Shown piece by piece: positions 62,071 through 64,000 of a DNA stretch of 64,000 nt; the first letter of the stretch is position 1; the number at the start of each line of letters is the position of its first letter. Below the pieces are notes generated by a model. It saw nothing but the letters and a program-made list of their open reading frames with translations. It had not been told where the DNA came from and ran no database searches. The translations under genes and the position numbers were made by a program. This DNA comes from Datisca glomerata. Taxonomy: Eukaryota > Streptophyta > Magnoliopsida > Cucurbitales > Datiscaceae. The stretch is from contig QANY01000261.1 of the NCBI GenBank assembly GCA_003255025.1, positions 1,977,551-2,041,550 on the forward strand, given 5' to 3'.

Positions 62071-62078
62071 TATAAATT
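62071..62078 (+). promoter_or_regulatory. TATA box of the RNase T2-like gene
   Basis: TATAAATT 48 bases before the ATG, implying a very short leader. Confidence 0.6.
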
Positions 62079-62118
62079 GGAGTAAATAACAGATTCATTG
62101 AAAATTTGAAGTTAAAAA

Positions 62119-63060
62119 ATGGTGGTTGTCAGAAAGAAAGTCATGGTTGTATTTCTCCTTTCAATGGTGATCTCTTTATTAGTGGAGACTAAACCTCAGT
62201 TTAAATTAAACCTATTATGGCCTAATAGCTATTGTAACTTAGGAATCAAAGAATGCAAAGAACCTATTCCACAATACTTCACAGTTCGTGGCATGTGGCC
62301 ATTCAATATATCCATTCGTGCTAAACCTCGTATTGATTTCTCATTTCCCAAAACTGAGGTATAAGACAACCACTACAAACATGCATGTATTAAGAATATT
62401 AATTCTATTGTACTTTTAATTATGTTTTTATTAGGTTGCAAAATGGAATTTCTCTAGAACACTACCATTTGTTTGGCCAAACATTATAGAAGGGGAGGAA
62501 GACATATACCTTTGGGAGCGAGAGTGGAAACAATATGGCTCATGCAGTGACATGACTGCTGAAAACTACTTTTATTTAGCTGTAACATCTGCAATAAAAT
62601 ATAAGAATCTTTATCATTCTTTGATGGAATCAGGTAAAGTTATTCACATTCATGAAACTTCAGTATTGGCATTGTTTGTAAGTTTTTAACTAGTTTCTTT
62701 TAAATATAATTGAAGCGCTAAAAATATTAGTTTTTGTTTTGTTTTTCAATCTACTAAGGTATTGTAGCTCGATCTGAACAACTTTATTCACGAGAAATTT
62801 TATATTATCGAATAAGAAAAATAGTGGGAGCCAAGCCAGCAATTAAATGCAATAAACACCGTAAGAAGAAACAATTTTCAGAAGTTAGTATCTGTATTGA
62901 TACTCAGGGAGTTGGTTTCGATTGCCCATACATATTTATCAATTGTGGACATCCTGGAGAAAAAACTGTTGTTCCCGACAAAAGAAACTACATATCGGTC
63001 ACGGTAAATCTTAGTATAATAATATATACTTATCTCATTATACATCCATTATTTCTTTGA
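62119..63060 (+). CDS. RNase T2 / S-RNase-like protein lacking catalytic histidines
   Basis: Three exons join in frame: 62119-62358, 62435-62633 and 62759-63060 (246 aa). Introns are GT-AG. Residues 1 to ~24 are a signal peptide, so the product is secreted. FKLNLLWPNSYCNL (28-41) matches the FxLVLQWPxxYC start of the family. The CAS I site reads FTVRGMWP (54-61) instead of FT(I/V)HGLWP. The CAS II site reads WEREWKQYGSC (107-117) instead of WxHEWxKHGTC. Thus R57, R109 and Y114 replace the histidines, and Q113 replaces the lysine; E110 is kept. Family cysteines are present, as is the late ICIDTQGVGFDCPYIFINC segment. It is therefore probably not an active RNase. The last 19 residues are hydrophobic and follow a donor-like ACG|GTAAAT at 63003/63004, so a further exon may replace them. 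Confidence 0.85.
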
Positions 63061-63189
63061 AATATCTTCATTTATGTCATTTTACACACAAACTTTTTTT
63101 TATTTTAATAATGTTGTTCACATTTCTTTTGTCTCTGTACTCTTTACCACACACAAATTCATTTGGATTTGACCCACAAACAAAGTTCA
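63061..63189. other. 3' flank or intron of the RNase-like gene
   Basis: T-rich, no coding. If the donor at 63004 is used, this is intronic. Confidence 0.4.
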
Positions 63190-63620
63190 TTACCTGTTAA
63201 ATCAATTGGACTTCTTTTTTGTAATTAAAGTTTTTATTAACATTAAACCGCTATGTACATACACATAAAGATAGAATATTCCACAGTAATACAAACTTAG
63301 AAGGACCACTAATTAGAATAGAAACTAGTTTAAACAAAAAACCCAAAAGAGACAGCACTTCTCCAAAACAAGCTTTTTTATAAGAGCCTTGTACATAGAA
63401 ACCCCTTGTACGAAGAAATTAATCTCCAAACTAAGTTCAACGTACAGTCTAAAAGCACTTATACTAGTCTCGGAAGTAAACAGCTATTTGCAAGAAAAAT
63501 GCAATGTAGAGCGGATCGTGCACCTAGCATGATCCACGTGGTGACCAAGCAAGCCACTGCCTAATACATAAGACTAATCTTGGTATGCCACGTGATCGCG
63601 CTAAATGCATGACTCGTGCT
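63190..63620 (-). other. Possible retroposed 3' UTR (LINE-like tail)
   Basis: Read on -, it is a non-coding, less AT-rich stretch that ends TTAATAAAAACTTTAATTAC and then a short A-run, as the 3' tails of plant LINEs or processed transcripts do. No reverse transcriptase is attached. The call rests on the tail alone. Confidence 0.25.
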
Positions 63621-64000
63621 GAATTGCACTACAATATTTAGAAATTTGATCTTTAAAATTTTGAAATCTAATATATCAATCCGGCAAATGCATTTTACTA
63701 TTCTCATTTTGGATATATATATATATATATATATAATATCATTTTTTCTATTTGTAGACAGCATCAAGAAAAGATACAGTGAAGTCTTCTTCATCAACTT
63801 CACAGAGGAGCAAATTGTTTGATCTAGAGATACTACGGAAAGCACACCATCCCACCCTCGGACTATATATGTTTAAGCATGAAGCATCTCTTATGCTACG
63901 TAATAACACAGTCTCTATAGGTTTTGCTTTCCTTTAGCCTTACTGGCATATTGCTGTTTTCTCTCACATGTTTGTAAGCAAGGTGAAAACTAAGCAAAGC
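63621..64000. other. Window end, no gene confirmed
   Basis: Includes an AT dinucleotide run (63713-63735) and an acceptor-like TTTGTAG at about 63752-63758. In phase with the 63003 donor this acceptor would open 62 codons (63759-63944 before TAG at about 63936-63947). Those residues show no family similarity that I recognise. Confidence 0.3.

Overview
The window is plant nuclear DNA, almost certainly from a eudicot. It is AT-rich, its genes are split by GT-AG introns, and it carries plant-type LTR retrotransposons, a CACTA element, a hAT element and a TRIM. Genes I could place are an extracellular leucine-rich-repeat protein, a histidine phosphotransfer protein (AHP type), a receptor-like cytoplasmic kinase (RLCK-VI/RBK type) and an RNase T2/S-RNase-like protein. 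I cannot name the species.

Layout. 1-17812: two decayed Ty1/copia elements of one family in opposite orientation, tail to tail (A on +, B on -), about 0.6 kb apart; their LTRs are about 2.1-2.2 kb. 17813-23980: repeat-rich intergenic DNA with a diverged tandem repeat (18.3-19.2 kb), a TRIM (19682-20163), a 77-bp tandem duplication and a CACTA-like relic. 23981-30800: a third copia element (C, - strand) with a clear tRNA-Met-type primer-binding site. Its downstream boundary is triplicated together with flanking DNA, and it lies around a hAT element (29191-30035) and a long near-perfect palindrome.

32164-44880 is the gene island, all main genes on the - strand: LRR protein (single exon), AHP (six exons reconstructed in frame, 151 aa) and RLCK (seven coding exons reconstructed in frame, 405 aa, with one probable GC-AG intron). 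A Ty3/gypsy-like LTR relic and a minisatellite lie between them. 44881-59749: intergenic DNA, a 987-bp non-autonomous CACTA element with an ACA target duplication, and a gypsy-like LTR interrupted by a fourth copia element (D, 50156-59749, target duplication TAAGC). 62119-63060: an RNase T2-family gene with three exons in which both catalytic-histidine motifs are altered.

How the genes relate. The AHP would pass phosphate in cytokinin/two-component signalling. The kinase would act in the cytoplasm, probably with ROP GTPases, and the LRR protein is secreted. They are not an operon-like unit, and nothing in the sequence ties their functions together. Most of the window is layers of mobile elements. 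The most unusual gene is the RNase-like protein, which keeps the fold signatures and signal peptide but has lost the histidines that cut RNA.
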